A stretch of DNA of 29,699 nt from Bacteroidales bacterium (GTDB lineage: Bacteria > Bacteroidota > Bacteroidia > Bacteroidales > UBA932): assembly GCA_016295245.1 (NCBI GenBank), contig JAEDLO010000010.1, forward strand, positions 1 to 29,699, read 5' to 3'. The position numbers were made by a program, and so were the translations under genes. The notes under the pieces were generated by a model that saw nothing but the letters and a program-made list of their open reading frames with translations, had not been told where the DNA came from and did no database searches. Shown in pieces: positions 1-7,266 of this stretch; the stretch's first letter is position 1; each line of letters opens with the position of its first letter.

Positions 1-924
1 AAGTTTTCCGCCATCGTCGGCCTGAGGGCAGACTGGTTCGGCGGGGAAGGCTTGAGATTTACCCCGCGTCTGACCCTGAAATACACACCTGTTGAGTCAG
101 TGGTGCTCAGAGCAAATGGCGGCAGGGGTCTCAGGAGGGCTCTGCCCCTGATAGACAACATAGGAGTCTTCTCAACAGGCAAGTCCTTCGCAGGCATTTT
201 TGACAAGCATCTGTTGGAAGATGCCTGGACATACGGAGGCAATGCTACCTTCTACCTGCCTTTCGGCGCGTCCTCGGACACCTACCTGAGCCTGGACTTT
301 TTCGGCAGCGAATTCCGCCAGCAGATGGTGGTGGATTACGAGCATACCCTGAATACCATAGAATTCTATGCTCTTGACGGAAAGCGCTCATTTACAAGGA
401 ATTATCAGATTGATTTCAATGTCGAACCGATTCGCCGCCTGACGGTGACGGCAACCTTCCGCTACACCGATGCCCGTATCGAGCTGGCGGGTAAGGGGCT
501 GACGGAAAAGCCTCTGACAAGCAGGTACAAGGGCGTTCTGAATCTCCAATACGCCACCAATCTGAACAAATGGATTTTCGATTTCACAGCCTCTATAAAC
601 GGCAAGTCGAGGGTTTATGACTTTATGGAAGATATGCGCGACGAAAACGGCAACAAGCTCTATGAAAACGGCTACACTCCTGCATATCCTCTCCTGTATC
701 TCCAGATCACCAAGCGTTTCAAGGGTGTGGACATCTATCTGGGAGCAGAGAATCTTACCAATTTCAGGCAGAAACAGCTGCTTGCCGGTACACTTGTCGC
801 TGATCAAACTAATGGAATGTCTTCTGTCAATACGGCACTTTCAGATTTCGATGCCAGTGCCGTATGGGGACCGATAATGGGGACCAAGGTTTATCTCGGA
901 CTGCGATATACTTTATGGAAATAA
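1..924 (+). CDS. TonB-dependent receptor, C-terminal part (5' truncated by window edge)
   Basis: This is the last 307 residues of an outer-membrane TonB-dependent receptor; the reading frame is open from base 1, so the true start lies outside the window. The protein shows alternating amphipathic beta-strand pattern typical of the 22-stranded barrel, with the family-like segments FTPRLTLKY, SVVLRANGGRGLR near the beginning and YLGAENLTNF near the end. It finishes at GLRYTLWK, an aromatic/aliphatic outer-membrane C-terminal strand. The plug domain is not visible. In Bacteroidetes such receptors are often paired with a small heavy-metal-associated protein, as here (next gene starts 14 nt downstream), so the cargo may be a metal or metal chelate; this is inferred from context. 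The internal TTG at base 52 is not a start. Confidence 0.85.
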   Translation, partial: KFSAIVGLRADWFGGEGLRFTPRLTLKYTPVESVVLRANGGRGLRRALPLIDNIGVFSTGKSFAGIFDKHLLEDAWTYGGNATFYLPFGASSDTYLSLDFFGSEFRQQMVVDYEHTLNTIEFYALDGKRSFTRNYQIDFNVEPIRRLTVTATFRYTDARIELAGKGLTEKPLTSRYKGVLNLQYATNLNKWIFDFTASINGKSRVYDFMEDMRDENGNKLYENGYTPAYPLLYLQITKRFKGVDIYLGAENLTNFRQKQLLAGTLVADQTNGMSSVNTALSDFDASAVWGPIMGTKVYLGLRYTLWK

Positions 925-938
925 ATAAAGACAATCAT

Positions 939-1274
939 ATGAAACATACACTCACTATCATCGCTGTTGCCTGCACCCTTTTGTTTGCAGGAAGCATTTC
1001 CGCTCAGGCAATTGAGACTTCAAGCCTTGGCCTGTCTGTCCGGAAAGACAAAGAAAAGGCTTGGAAGACAGCCGTTTTCAACGTGTCAATGCATTGTGAA
1101 AAATGCGTGAAGAAAATAAACGACAACATCGCCTTTGAGAAGGGGGTCAAGGACCTTTCGGTATCGCTCGACAAGAAGACTGTAACTATAAGTTACGACC
1201 CTTCAAAGACGGATGAGGCAAAACTTAAGGCCGCACTCGAAAAACTCGGTTACACGGTCACTCCTGCAAAATGA
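939..1274 (+). CDS. Exported heavy-metal-associated (HMA) domain protein
   Basis: A 111-residue protein with an N-terminal signal peptide (about residues 1-24, hydrophobic core IIAVACTLLFAGS, AQA-like cleavage site) followed by one HMA fold (about 44-111). The metal-binding motif MHCEKC places Cys53 and Cys56 in the usual first loop, and the domain ends with the expected LKAALEKLGYTV helix-strand. HMA domains bind Cu(I), Zn or Hg by the CxxC pair. I chose the ATG at 939 because it gives a clean signal peptide; in-frame upstream starts at 915 or 864 overlap the receptor gene and add no sensible sequence. The position 14 nt after the TonB receptor suggests a periplasmic metal carrier working with it. 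Its last bases overlap the next gene (ATGA). Confidence 0.85.
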   Translation: MKHTLTIIAVACTLLFAGSISAQAIETSSLGLSVRKDKEKAWKTAVFNVSMHCEKCVKKINDNIAFEKGVKDLSVSLDKKTVTISYDPSKTDEAKLKAALEKLGYTVTPAK

Positions 1275-2128
1275 AGGGAAAGTTGGGACTTGTGCTTGAA
1301 GGCGGAGGGATGCGCGGTCTATATACGGCCGGCGTGCTTGATGTCCTGATGGACCACTCCTTCCGCCCTCAGACTATCTGTGCCACCTCTGCAGGCGCAA
1401 CCTTCGGTATCAATCTGCCTTCCGGCCAAAGGGGCAGGGTGCTCCGCTACAACCTGCAATTGGCGGGCGACCCGAGATATTTCAGCCTGCGTTCGCTGCT
1501 GCTCACCGGCAATGTGGTAAACACTGATTTTGCATACAGGGTGCTTCCGGATGAACTGGATCCCTTTGACCATCAGGCATTTGCTGCCTCGGGCATTGAT
1601 TTCTTCGCCTGCGTCACCAATACCCTTACCGGCAAGCCGGAGCACCTGAAGGTCACGGATTCAAAGGCCCAGATTGACTATATCCGGGCATCGGCTTCGC
1701 TGCCATTTCTTTCGAGGAAGGTGGTAATCGACGGCGTTCCGTATCTGGATGGCGGCATCACGGACAATATTCCTCTTGACAAGTGTATTGAAGAGGGTTG
1801 CGGGAAGATTGTTGTAGTGCTCACTCATCCCGGGGGCTATGTCAAGAAGGAGAGTATGTATCTGCTCAGCAGGCTGCTGTATCCGCGCGACAAGGCCTTG
1901 CAGGAGGCGTTCAGACTCCGGAATATCCGCTACAATGCGAGGCTTGCGGAGCTCTCGCGCCTGAAGGACGAAGGTCGGATTTTCGTTATCCGCCCTTCCG
2001 CAGCCATAGCTGTATCACGCCTTGAAAAGGATCACGCAAAGATTCAGGCGGCCTATGATCTTGGCGTCACCGACGCTCAGTCACTCTGGGCCCCGCTGGA
2101 GAAGTATCTGGCGGCAGGGGAGGATTAG
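1271..2128 (+). CDS. Patatin-like phospholipase, YjjU type
   Basis: A 285-residue protein of the patatin-like phospholipase family. Visible features are the glycine-rich oxyanion loop GGGMRG at residues 11-16, the nucleophile elbow ATSAG with Ser40 (the first glycine of GxSxG is replaced by Ala), and the catalytic Asp160 in YLDGG. The Ser-Asp dyad is therefore complete. The long C-terminal part beyond the catalytic domain resembles that of the YjjU branch. Family members hydrolyse acyl esters of lipids; the natural substrate of YjjU-type proteins is not firmly known. There is no signal peptide, so it is likely cytosolic or membrane-associated. The start overlaps the stop of the HMA gene by 4 nt, which implies translational coupling, although a functional link to metal uptake is not obvious. 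Confidence 0.85.
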   Translation: MKGKLGLVLEGGGMRGLYTAGVLDVLMDHSFRPQTICATSAGATFGINLPSGQRGRVLRYNLQLAGDPRYFSLRSLLLTGNVVNTDFAYRVLPDELDPFDHQAFAASGIDFFACVTNTLTGKPEHLKVTDSKAQIDYIRASASLPFLSRKVVIDGVPYLDGGITDNIPLDKCIEEGCGKIVVVLTHPGGYVKKESMYLLSRLLYPRDKALQEAFRLRNIRYNARLAELSRLKDEGRIFVIRPSAAIAVSRLEKDHAKIQAAYDLGVTDAQSLWAPLEKYLAAGED

Positions 2129-2129
2129 T

Positions 2130-2450
2130 CTAGTCGACAATGACGGCGGTGCCGGAGGCGGTGACCATCAGCATTCCGTTGTCGGCCCCGAGGACTTCGT
2201 AGTCGATGTCGATGCCGACAACAGCATTTGCGCCCAGACTGCGGGCGCGCTGCGCCATTTCTTCCATTGCCCTCTGGCGGGCCTCCACCAGCTCGTTCTC
2301 GTATGAGCCGGAGCGGCCGCCCACGATATTGCGGATGCTTGCTGCAAAGTCTTTGAGGAAGTTGACTCCGGTGATGACTTCGCCGAAGACGACACCCTTG
2401 TATTCCTTGATTGTGTGGCCTTCGATGGCCGGTGTGGTAGTGAGTATCAT
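2130..2450 (-). CDS. YbjQ family (UPF0145) putative heavy-metal-binding protein
   Basis: A 106-residue protein matching the YbjQ/UPF0145 family over its full length: an N-terminal TTTPAIEGHTIKEYKGVVFG strand region, a central helix with the ENELVEARQRAM segment, and the characteristic LGANAVVGIDIDYE strand followed by a C-terminal strand (MVTASGTAVIV). Family members form pentameric rings, and a heavy-metal-binding role has been proposed but is not well established. It is transcribed divergently from the amino-acid symporter and ends 1 nt from the patatin stop, so these two genes are convergent and almost abutting. A TATATTTG promoter element lies 32 nt upstream of the start. Confidence 0.88.
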   Translation of the reverse strand: MILTTTPAIEGHTIKEYKGVVFGEVITGVNFLKDFAASIRNIVGGRSGSYENELVEARQRAMEEMAQRARSLGANAVVGIDIDYEVLGADNGMLMVTASGTAVIVD

Positions 2451-2481
2451 ATAGTTTGCTGCGGGAGGAGCCCGACTTCTA

Positions 2482-2489
2482 CAAATATA
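2482..2489 (-). promoter_or_regulatory. Putative -7 element (TATATTTG) for the YbjQ gene
   Basis: On the minus strand TATATTTG matches the Bacteroidetes -7 consensus TAnnTTTG perfectly, placed to start a transcript about 25 nt upstream of the YbjQ ATG. No convincing -33 TTTG is seen at the usual distance. A related element facing the other way sits 2 nt further on. Confidence 0.45.
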
Positions 2490-2491
2490 AG

Positions 2492-2500
2492 TATATTTTG
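2492..2500 (+). promoter_or_regulatory. Weak -7-like element (TATATTTTG) for the symporter gene
   Basis: TATATTTTG resembles TAnnTTTG with one extra T and lies 16 nt before the symporter ATG. Together with the minus-strand element it forms a compact, nearly palindromic divergent promoter. No -33 element was recognised. Confidence 0.3.
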
Positions 2501-2516
2501 CGTACCTTAGCGCAGT

Positions 2517-3893
2517 ATGGAAAAATTAAACGCTGTCTTGGAAGCCATCTCCGGTTTCTTGTGGGGTTGGCCGATGATTATCTTGTTGCTTGGAACCCAT
2601 TTGTTCCTCACGCTGCGCCTCCGCTTTCCGCAGCGCCATATCTTCAAGGCAATCAAGCTTTCAGTCAGCAAGGATAAGGGCGCGGACGGCGAAGTCAGCC
2701 AGTTCGGTGCGCTTGCCACCTCGCTCGCTGCAACCATCGGCACCGGCAATATCGTCGGCGTCGGCACGGCAATCGCCCTTGGCGGTCCCGGCGCGGTGTT
2801 CTGGTGCTGGCTGACCGGCATCCTGGGTATGGCGACCAAGTACGGTGAGGGTCTCCTTGCCATCAAATACAGAGAGCCCGACGGGCGCGGCAGGATGCAG
2901 GGCGGACCGATGTACGCCCTCGAAAAGGGGGTAGGGATGAAATGGCTCGGCGTAATCTTCGCCCTGTGCACTGCATTCGCATCCTTCGGCATCGGCAGCA
3001 CCGTCCAGTCAAACGCCATCAGCACGATGACGCGCACGGTGCTGGGAACGTCCCCTGCGCTCATCGGCGGGGTGGTGACGCTGCTGGCCGCCCTGGTGAT
3101 CATCGGCGGTGTGAAGAAGATTGCGAAGGTCTGCACGGCGCTCGTACCCTTTATGGCCATACTCTATGTCGTCGGGTGTATAGCCATCCTGATAATGAAC
3201 TCCGACTTCGTGTGGCCGGCGATACAGCTGATTTTCCGCTCCGCCTTCAACCCTGCCGCCGCCGGGGGAGGTCTTGCCGGAGCAAGCATAATGATTGCCG
3301 CGCGATACGGCATCGCCCGCGGCCTGTTCAGCAACGAGTCGGGTCTGGGCTCCGCCCCGATAGTGGCCGCCGCAGCGAGGACGAAGAACCCCGTGCGCCA
3401 GGCGCTCGTCTCAAGCACAGGTACCTTCTGGGACACCGTAGTAATCTGCGCGATGACCGGAGTGGTGATAGTTAGCAGCATCCTCGCTTTCCCGGACATC
3501 TCCTTCGAGGACGGCGGGGAACTGACCTCCAAAGCGTTCAGCCAGATACGGCACATCGGCTCGCCTCTGCTCGCTTTCGGTTCGCTCACCTTCGCCTTCA
3601 GCACCATCCTCGGCTGGAGCTATTACGGGGAAAGGGCCATCGAATACCTGGTCTCCAGAACCCGTGTCGGCAAACTTATCAGCCCGGAGTGGATGATCAG
3701 AATCTACAGAATCATCTTCCTTGTTTCCGTCTTTGCCGGCGCCGTCGTGAGCCTCGAGATGGTCTGGAACATCGCGGACATATTCAATGCCCTGATGGCT
3801 ATCCCGAACCTTCTCGCCCTGTTGCTGCTTAGCGGCGTGATAGTCAGCGAAACCCGCAAATATCTATGGGAAGGCAATATTGACGGGGAATGA
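2517..3893 (+). CDS. Alanine/glycine:Na+ (or H+) symporter, AGCS family
   Basis: A 458-residue integral inner-membrane protein of the AGCS family (AgcS/AlsT/DagA type), which imports alanine or glycine with sodium. Family hallmarks visible are the GTGNIVGVGTAIALGGPGA loop near residue 75-95, the FWCWLTGILGMATKYGEG segment after it, and NESGLGSAPI near residue 270, all conserved around the substrate and Na+ sites. About ten hydrophobic segments are distributed along the length, and the size is normal. The start at 2517 gives the usual short N-terminus before the first helix (MEKLNAVLEAISGFLWGW). It is monocistronic by context: divergent from YbjQ and convergent with the deaminase. Confidence 0.92.
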   Translation: MEKLNAVLEAISGFLWGWPMIILLLGTHLFLTLRLRFPQRHIFKAIKLSVSKDKGADGEVSQFGALATSLAATIGTGNIVGVGTAIALGGPGAVFWCWLTGILGMATKYGEGLLAIKYREPDGRGRMQGGPMYALEKGVGMKWLGVIFALCTAFASFGIGSTVQSNAISTMTRTVLGTSPALIGGVVTLLAALVIIGGVKKIAKVCTALVPFMAILYVVGCIAILIMNSDFVWPAIQLIFRSAFNPAAAGGGLAGASIMIAARYGIARGLFSNESGLGSAPIVAAAARTKNPVRQALVSSTGTFWDTVVICAMTGVVIVSSILAFPDISFEDGGELTSKAFSQIRHIGSPLLAFGSLTFAFSTILGWSYYGERAIEYLVSRTRVGKLISPEWMIRIYRIIFLVSVFAGAVVSLEMVWNIADIFNALMAIPNLLALLLLSGVIVSETRKYLWEGNIDGE

Positions 3894-3905
3894 GAGAGCA
3901 CCTGC

Positions 3906-3926
3906 CCCACAGACTCGTAATGTGGG
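3906..3926. terminator. Small hairpin between convergent genes
   Basis: CCCACA (3906-3911) and TGTGGG (3921-3926) form a 6-bp stem with a 9-nt loop in the 58-nt gap between the convergent symporter and deaminase genes. There is no T tract on either side, so it is at best a weak terminator or a half of a bidirectional one. Confidence 0.25.
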
Positions 3927-3951
3927 TATAGTGCAAGCAGCAGTGTATTCG

Positions 3952-4428
3952 TCAATAGGTTTTCCGTCGCAGGGAGCGGTATAGGTTGAACAGATCAAGG
4001 CAGCTCTGACGCTCCACTTCGCTCATATAGCCTTCCAGTTTGTCGCGGCCTCCGAAGATCTTGTCGAACTTGTCGTCTCGGAAGCCGATGAGTCCGTTGT
4101 CCTCAATCGTGCAGCCGTAGTAGATTTTGTCGATGTTTGCCCACATACAGGCGCAAAGGCACATATGGCAAGGTTCTCCGGTCGTGTAGAGGGTGCAGCC
4201 CGAGAGGTCGAAGCTGCCCAGGTGCCGACCGGCCGCCCTGATGGCTTCGATTTCGCCGTGTGCGGTGGCGTCGTTATTGAGCAGCACCCTGTTGTGCCCC
4301 GTGGCGACAATCTCGCCATCCTTGACGATGACCGTGCCGAACGGTCCTCCGTGGTCATTCATTATTCCTTCTGTGGCCTCTTCGATGGCCAGCTGCATAT
4401 ATTTTCTGTGCGTTTCGTCGGTATTCAT
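3952..4428 (-). CDS. Nucleoside/base deaminase, guanine-deaminase-like (GuaD type)
   Basis: A 158-residue zinc-dependent deaminase of the CDA superfamily. The zinc and catalytic residues are present: H57-x-E59 in TAHGEIEAI and P86-C87-x-x-C90 in EPCHMC. The start region (GGPFGTVIVKDGEIVATGHNRV), the length and the aromatic, basic C-terminus (ending RKTY) resemble Bacillus-type guanine deaminase, which converts guanine to xanthine and ammonia in purine salvage. CHMC instead of the commoner CPMC, and Gly before EPC, are small departures. A tRNA adenosine deaminase (TadA) is the main alternative but its typical sequence context is absent. It is cytosolic and probably monocistronic. Confidence 0.82.
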   Translation of the reverse strand: MNTDETHRKYMQLAIEEATEGIMNDHGGPFGTVIVKDGEIVATGHNRVLLNNDATAHGEIEAIRAAGRHLGSFDLSGCTLYTTGEPCHMCLCACMWANIDKIYYGCTIEDNGLIGFRDDKFDKIFGGRDKLEGYMSEVERQSCLDLFNLYRSLRRKTY

Positions 4429-4451
4429 ATGATAGTGAGGTTCTTTTCGGA

Positions 4452-4483
4452 TAAATGTAATAAGTTCGCCAATTAATTACAAA
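4452..4483 (-). promoter_or_regulatory. Putative promoter of the deaminase gene
   Basis: Read on the minus strand, TTTG (4483-4480), a 20-nt spacer and TACATTTA (4459-4452) match the Bacteroidetes -33/-7 arrangement, with one mismatch in the last base of the -7 box. Transcription would start close to the ATG at 4428. Confidence 0.45.
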
Positions 4484-4544
4484 TTTTTTGCAAGTTCCTT
4501 CCCCAATAGGAGTGCAGTCTGCAATTGAATGCAGCCGTGTCGCT

Positions 4545-4576
4545 TTTGCAATTTTCGCGGGGATTACCTAATTTCG
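4545..4576 (+). promoter_or_regulatory. Putative promoter of the Dabb gene
   Basis: TTTG (4545-4548), a 20-nt spacer and TAATTTCG (4569-4576) fit the Bacteroidetes consensus with one mismatch (TTCG for TTTG). The 169-nt gap between the deaminase and Dabb genes therefore carries two divergent promoters and nothing else that I recognise. Confidence 0.45.
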
Positions 4577-4597
4577 AGAGTTTAATGCAATAGCCCT

Positions 4598-4906
4598 ATG
4601 GTAAAACATATCATTCTCTGGACGCTCAAGAGCGAGCTGTCCGAAAGCGAAAAGGAAAGCGTGAAGGCCGGAATCAAGGAAGGCCTCGAGGCGCTGGTTG
4701 GAAAAGTTCCCGGACTTGTTGATGTTACCGTCCATATTGACGGAAGACTGGCTTCGTCAAATGCGGATGTAATGCTTGACTGCACCCTTGAGTCCGAAGA
4801 GGCACTCAATGCCTATGCCGTGCACCCTGCCCACGTCGAGGTCGCAAACACCAGGGTGCGCCCGTACACCGCCGTTCGCAGCTGTCTGGATTTCGAGCTG
4901 GACTAA
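4598..4906 (+). CDS. Dabb family protein (stress-responsive alpha/beta barrel)
   Basis: A 102-residue protein of the Dabb family, a dimeric ferredoxin-like alpha/beta barrel. The start MVKHIILWTLK is the family's usual first strand with its conserved His4, and the segment YAVHPAHVEV in the second half is the typical Y..HP.H motif. Small stand-alone Dabb proteins are common in Bacteroidetes; some relatives are stress-induced and others are olivetolic-acid-cyclase-like enzymes, but no reaction can be assigned here. It is cytosolic and convergent with the aldolase gene, with only 17 nt between the stops. Confidence 0.85.
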   Translation: MVKHIILWTLKSELSESEKESVKAGIKEGLEALVGKVPGLVDVTVHIDGRLASSNADVMLDCTLESEEALNAYAVHPAHVEVANTRVRPYTAVRSCLDFELD

Positions 4907-4923
4907 GCCCTTCCGGTTCCCTC

Positions 4924-5961
4924 TCACCCCAGCCTTTCGAGGGCGGCATCGAGCGCATCGATTTCAGATTCGCTTGTAGCCCAGCTGGTTACGAAGCGAC
5001 ACATAAGCGCTCCGTCGGGGCGCTTTTCCCATATTTCAAAGGCGAAGTCCTTCGAGAGGCAGCGCTGCTGCGCTTCGCTCAGGATGACGAACTGCTGGTT
5101 GGTAGGGGAGTCCGTAGCGAGGGGTATGCCCCTGCGACGGAAACAGTCCTTGAGCTTCATCGCAAGGCGGATGGCCCTGCTGCTGATTTCCAGATACAGG
5201 CCGTCTGCGAAGAGAGTCTCGAACTGGATGCCCAGCATCCTGCCCTTGGCGAGCAGGGCGCCGTGACGCTTGATGTTGGTGAAGAAGCCGCGAGGAGCCT
5301 TCATTCCGCTGAAAACGACAGCCTCGCCCATCATCGCGCCGACCTTGGTGCCGCCGATGTAGAAGGCGTGGCAATGGCTTGCCAGGAACGGCAGGTCGAA
5401 GTCGCACTCCGGCGAGCAAAGCCCGTAGCCCAGCCTTGCGCCGTCAATGTAGAGTTTCAGCCCGTACCCACGGCAGCAGTCATACAGCTCCTCGAGCTCG
5501 CTTCGGCGGTAAACGTCTCCCAGCTCCGTAGGCATCGAGATGTAAACGAGTCCGGGCTGGACCATATGGCTGTGCGAGTCATCGGACAGAAAACTCTCCA
5601 TATATGAGCGCAGCCCGCCCGCGTCAAGCTTGCTCGAAGTGCCGCCTATGGTGATGACCTTGTGGCCGAAAGCCTCCACGGCGCCGGCCTCGTGAACTTC
5701 GATGTGGGCAGTAGGGACGCAGATCACGCCTTCGCCGCTTCCCAGCAGTGCATCAATCATAGTGGCGTTGGTCTGAGTGCCGCCTACGAGCAGGAAAACC
5801 TCCGCGTCCGGAAGTCCTGTTGCCTTGCGTATCAGGGCCTTGGCCGCTTCGGTATGGCAGTCGCTACCGTAGCCGCTCGTCCTCTCGTCATTGCTTTGCA
5901 GCAGGTTCTTGAGAATCTCCGGCAGACAGCCGTTGTTGTAGTCGCTTTCGAAAGAAATCAT
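4924..5961 (-). CDS. Threonine aldolase-like PLP enzyme (beta-eliminating lyase family)
   Basis: A 345-residue fold-type I pyridoxal-phosphate enzyme of the low-specificity threonine aldolase/beta-eliminating lyase group, which cleaves L-threonine or L-allo-threonine to glycine and acetaldehyde. The PLP lysine is Lys206 in YIGGTKVGAMMGE, preceded by the cofactor-pairing Asp173 in YIDGARLGY; the N-terminal SDYNNGCLPEIL and YGSD segments and the GGTQTN phosphate loop (about 60-65) are also typical. The length matches the family. It is cytosolic and divergent from the alcohol dehydrogenase, from which it is separated by 105 nt. Confidence 0.88.
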   Translation of the reverse strand: MISFESDYNNGCLPEILKNLLQSNDERTSGYGSDCHTEAAKALIRKATGLPDAEVFLLVGGTQTNATMIDALLGSGEGVICVPTAHIEVHEAGAVEAFGHKVITIGGTSSKLDAGGLRSYMESFLSDDSHSHMVQPGLVYISMPTELGDVYRRSELEELYDCCRGYGLKLYIDGARLGYGLCSPECDFDLPFLASHCHAFYIGGTKVGAMMGEAVVFSGMKAPRGFFTNIKRHGALLAKGRMLGIQFETLFADGLYLEISSRAIRLAMKLKDCFRRRGIPLATDSPTNQQFVILSEAQQRCLSKDFAFEIWEKRPDGALMCRFVTSWATSESEIDALDAALERLG

Positions 5962-5990
5962 CTTATCTTGAATTTGTTCGGTAAATATAC

Positions 5991-6028
5991 TTTATTATTT
6001 CGGTAATTCTTACGAACTTTGTAAGAAT
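5991..6028 (+). promoter_or_regulatory. Putative promoter with overlapping palindromic operator, alcohol dehydrogenase gene
   Basis: An inverted repeat ATTCTTAC (6006-6013), 7-nt centre, GTAAGAAT (6021-6028) is perfect over 8 bp per arm. It sits directly on a -7-like box GAACTTTG (6014-6021, one mismatch to TAnnTTTG), 19 nt downstream of a TTTA -33-like box (5991-5994). Such placement suits a repressor operator. No regulator gene is adjacent. Confidence 0.4.
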
Positions 6029-6066
6029 AGCCACAGAAATTATCGTAACGACAAACAACATTTGAT

Positions 6067-7254
6067 ATGCAGAATTTCATCTATTACGCTCCTACGGAGG
6101 TAGTTTTCGGCCGCGACGCGGAGTCTCAGGCCGCATCAATGATATGCAAGTACGGCGGTACGAAGGTGCTGCTCCATTATGGCGGGCAGAGCGCCGTCAA
6201 GTCCGGCTTGCTCGCAAGGGTGGAGGCCTGCCTGGACGCTGCAGGCATCGCCTATGTCAAGCTGGGCGGAGTGCGCCCGAATCCGCGCCTGTCGCTTGTG
6301 CGAGAGGGCATAGAGATCTGCCGCAGGGAGGGCATCGATTTCCTGCTTGCCGTCGGCGGAGGTTCGGTAATCGACTCCTGCAAGGCCATCTCTTCAGGCT
6401 GCTTCTATGAAGGCGACGTGTGGACGCTCTACGAGCACAAGGACCACGCTACGAAGTACCTGCCGATAGGCTGCGTCCTCACCATCCCTGCCGCGGGAAG
6501 CGAGATGAGCGGCGGCAGCGTCATCACCAATGACGAGCACGAGCAGTGGCTCAAGAAGGACTACGGCGCGGACCAGCTGCGCTGCCGCTTCGCCCTTATG
6601 AACCCCGAACTGACCTTTACCCTGCCGGCCTGGCAGACCGCCTGCGGTATCACCGATATGATTATGCACACCCTCGAGCGCTACTTCAGCAAGGACGATG
6701 ATATGGAGATTACCGACGCCATCGCCGAGGCTCTCATCCGCAGCTGTATGAGCGAAGGCCGAAAGGTGATGGAAAACCCTCGGGACTACGTCGCCAGGGC
6801 GAACATAATGTGGGCGGGCAGCCTTGCCCACAATGACCTGACGGGCTGCGGCACCACGGGAGACTGGGCGACCCACAACATCGAGCACGAGCTCTCCGCC
6901 AAGTTCGATGTCAGCCACGGCGCCGGACTTGCCGCCGTCTGGGGCAGTTGGGCACGCTATACCCGCAGCGAGAACCTCCCGCGTTTTGAACGCTTCGCCC
7001 GCAACGTGATGGGCGTGGACACCGCCGGGATGAGTGAGCTTGAGGCGTCCGAAGCAGGCATCTGCGCGATGGAGGCCTTCTTCCGCTCGCTTGGGATGCC
7101 TACCGACATCCATAGCCTCATCGGCCGCGAGGTCCTCGATGAGGAACTCGAGGATATGGCCGACAAGTGCACAAACTCCTGCACCACCACGGTCGGGGCC
7201 CTCAAGGTTCTCGGCAAGGACGACATCGTCGAGATATACAGGATGGCCCGATAG
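6067..7254 (+). CDS. Iron-containing alcohol dehydrogenase, YqhD/BdhA type
   Basis: A 395-residue group III metal-dependent alcohol dehydrogenase. The coenzyme loop is GGGSVIDSCKAI (about 97-108), and all four metal ligands of the YqhD subgroup are present with the right spacing: Asp197 and His201 in ITDMIMH, His270 in DWATH, and His284 in DVSHG. Subgroup members reduce aldehydes (butyraldehyde, glyoxal-type and other short or medium chain aldehydes) with NADPH; the preferred substrate cannot be read from sequence. It is cytosolic. It is the first gene of a five-gene plus-strand run, followed after 12 nt by the K+ channel, and has a palindrome over its likely promoter. Confidence 0.92.
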   Translation: MQNFIYYAPTEVVFGRDAESQAASMICKYGGTKVLLHYGGQSAVKSGLLARVEACLDAAGIAYVKLGGVRPNPRLSLVREGIEICRREGIDFLLAVGGGSVIDSCKAISSGCFYEGDVWTLYEHKDHATKYLPIGCVLTIPAAGSEMSGGSVITNDEHEQWLKKDYGADQLRCRFALMNPELTFTLPAWQTACGITDMIMHTLERYFSKDDDMEITDAIAEALIRSCMSEGRKVMENPRDYVARANIMWAGSLAHNDLTGCGTTGDWATHNIEHELSAKFDVSHGAGLAAVWGSWARYTRSENLPRFERFARNVMGVDTAGMSELEASEAGICAMEAFFRSLGMPTDIHSLIGREVLDEELEDMADKCTNSCTTTVGALKVLGKDDIVEIYRMAR

Positions 7255-7266
7255 CCCAATCCGTCG

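Noticed and set aside
4429..4597. Possible small RNA or tRNA gene in the largest gap of the first 15 kb
   Set aside because: No cloverleaf or terminator is visible; the gap is accounted for by two divergent promoters.
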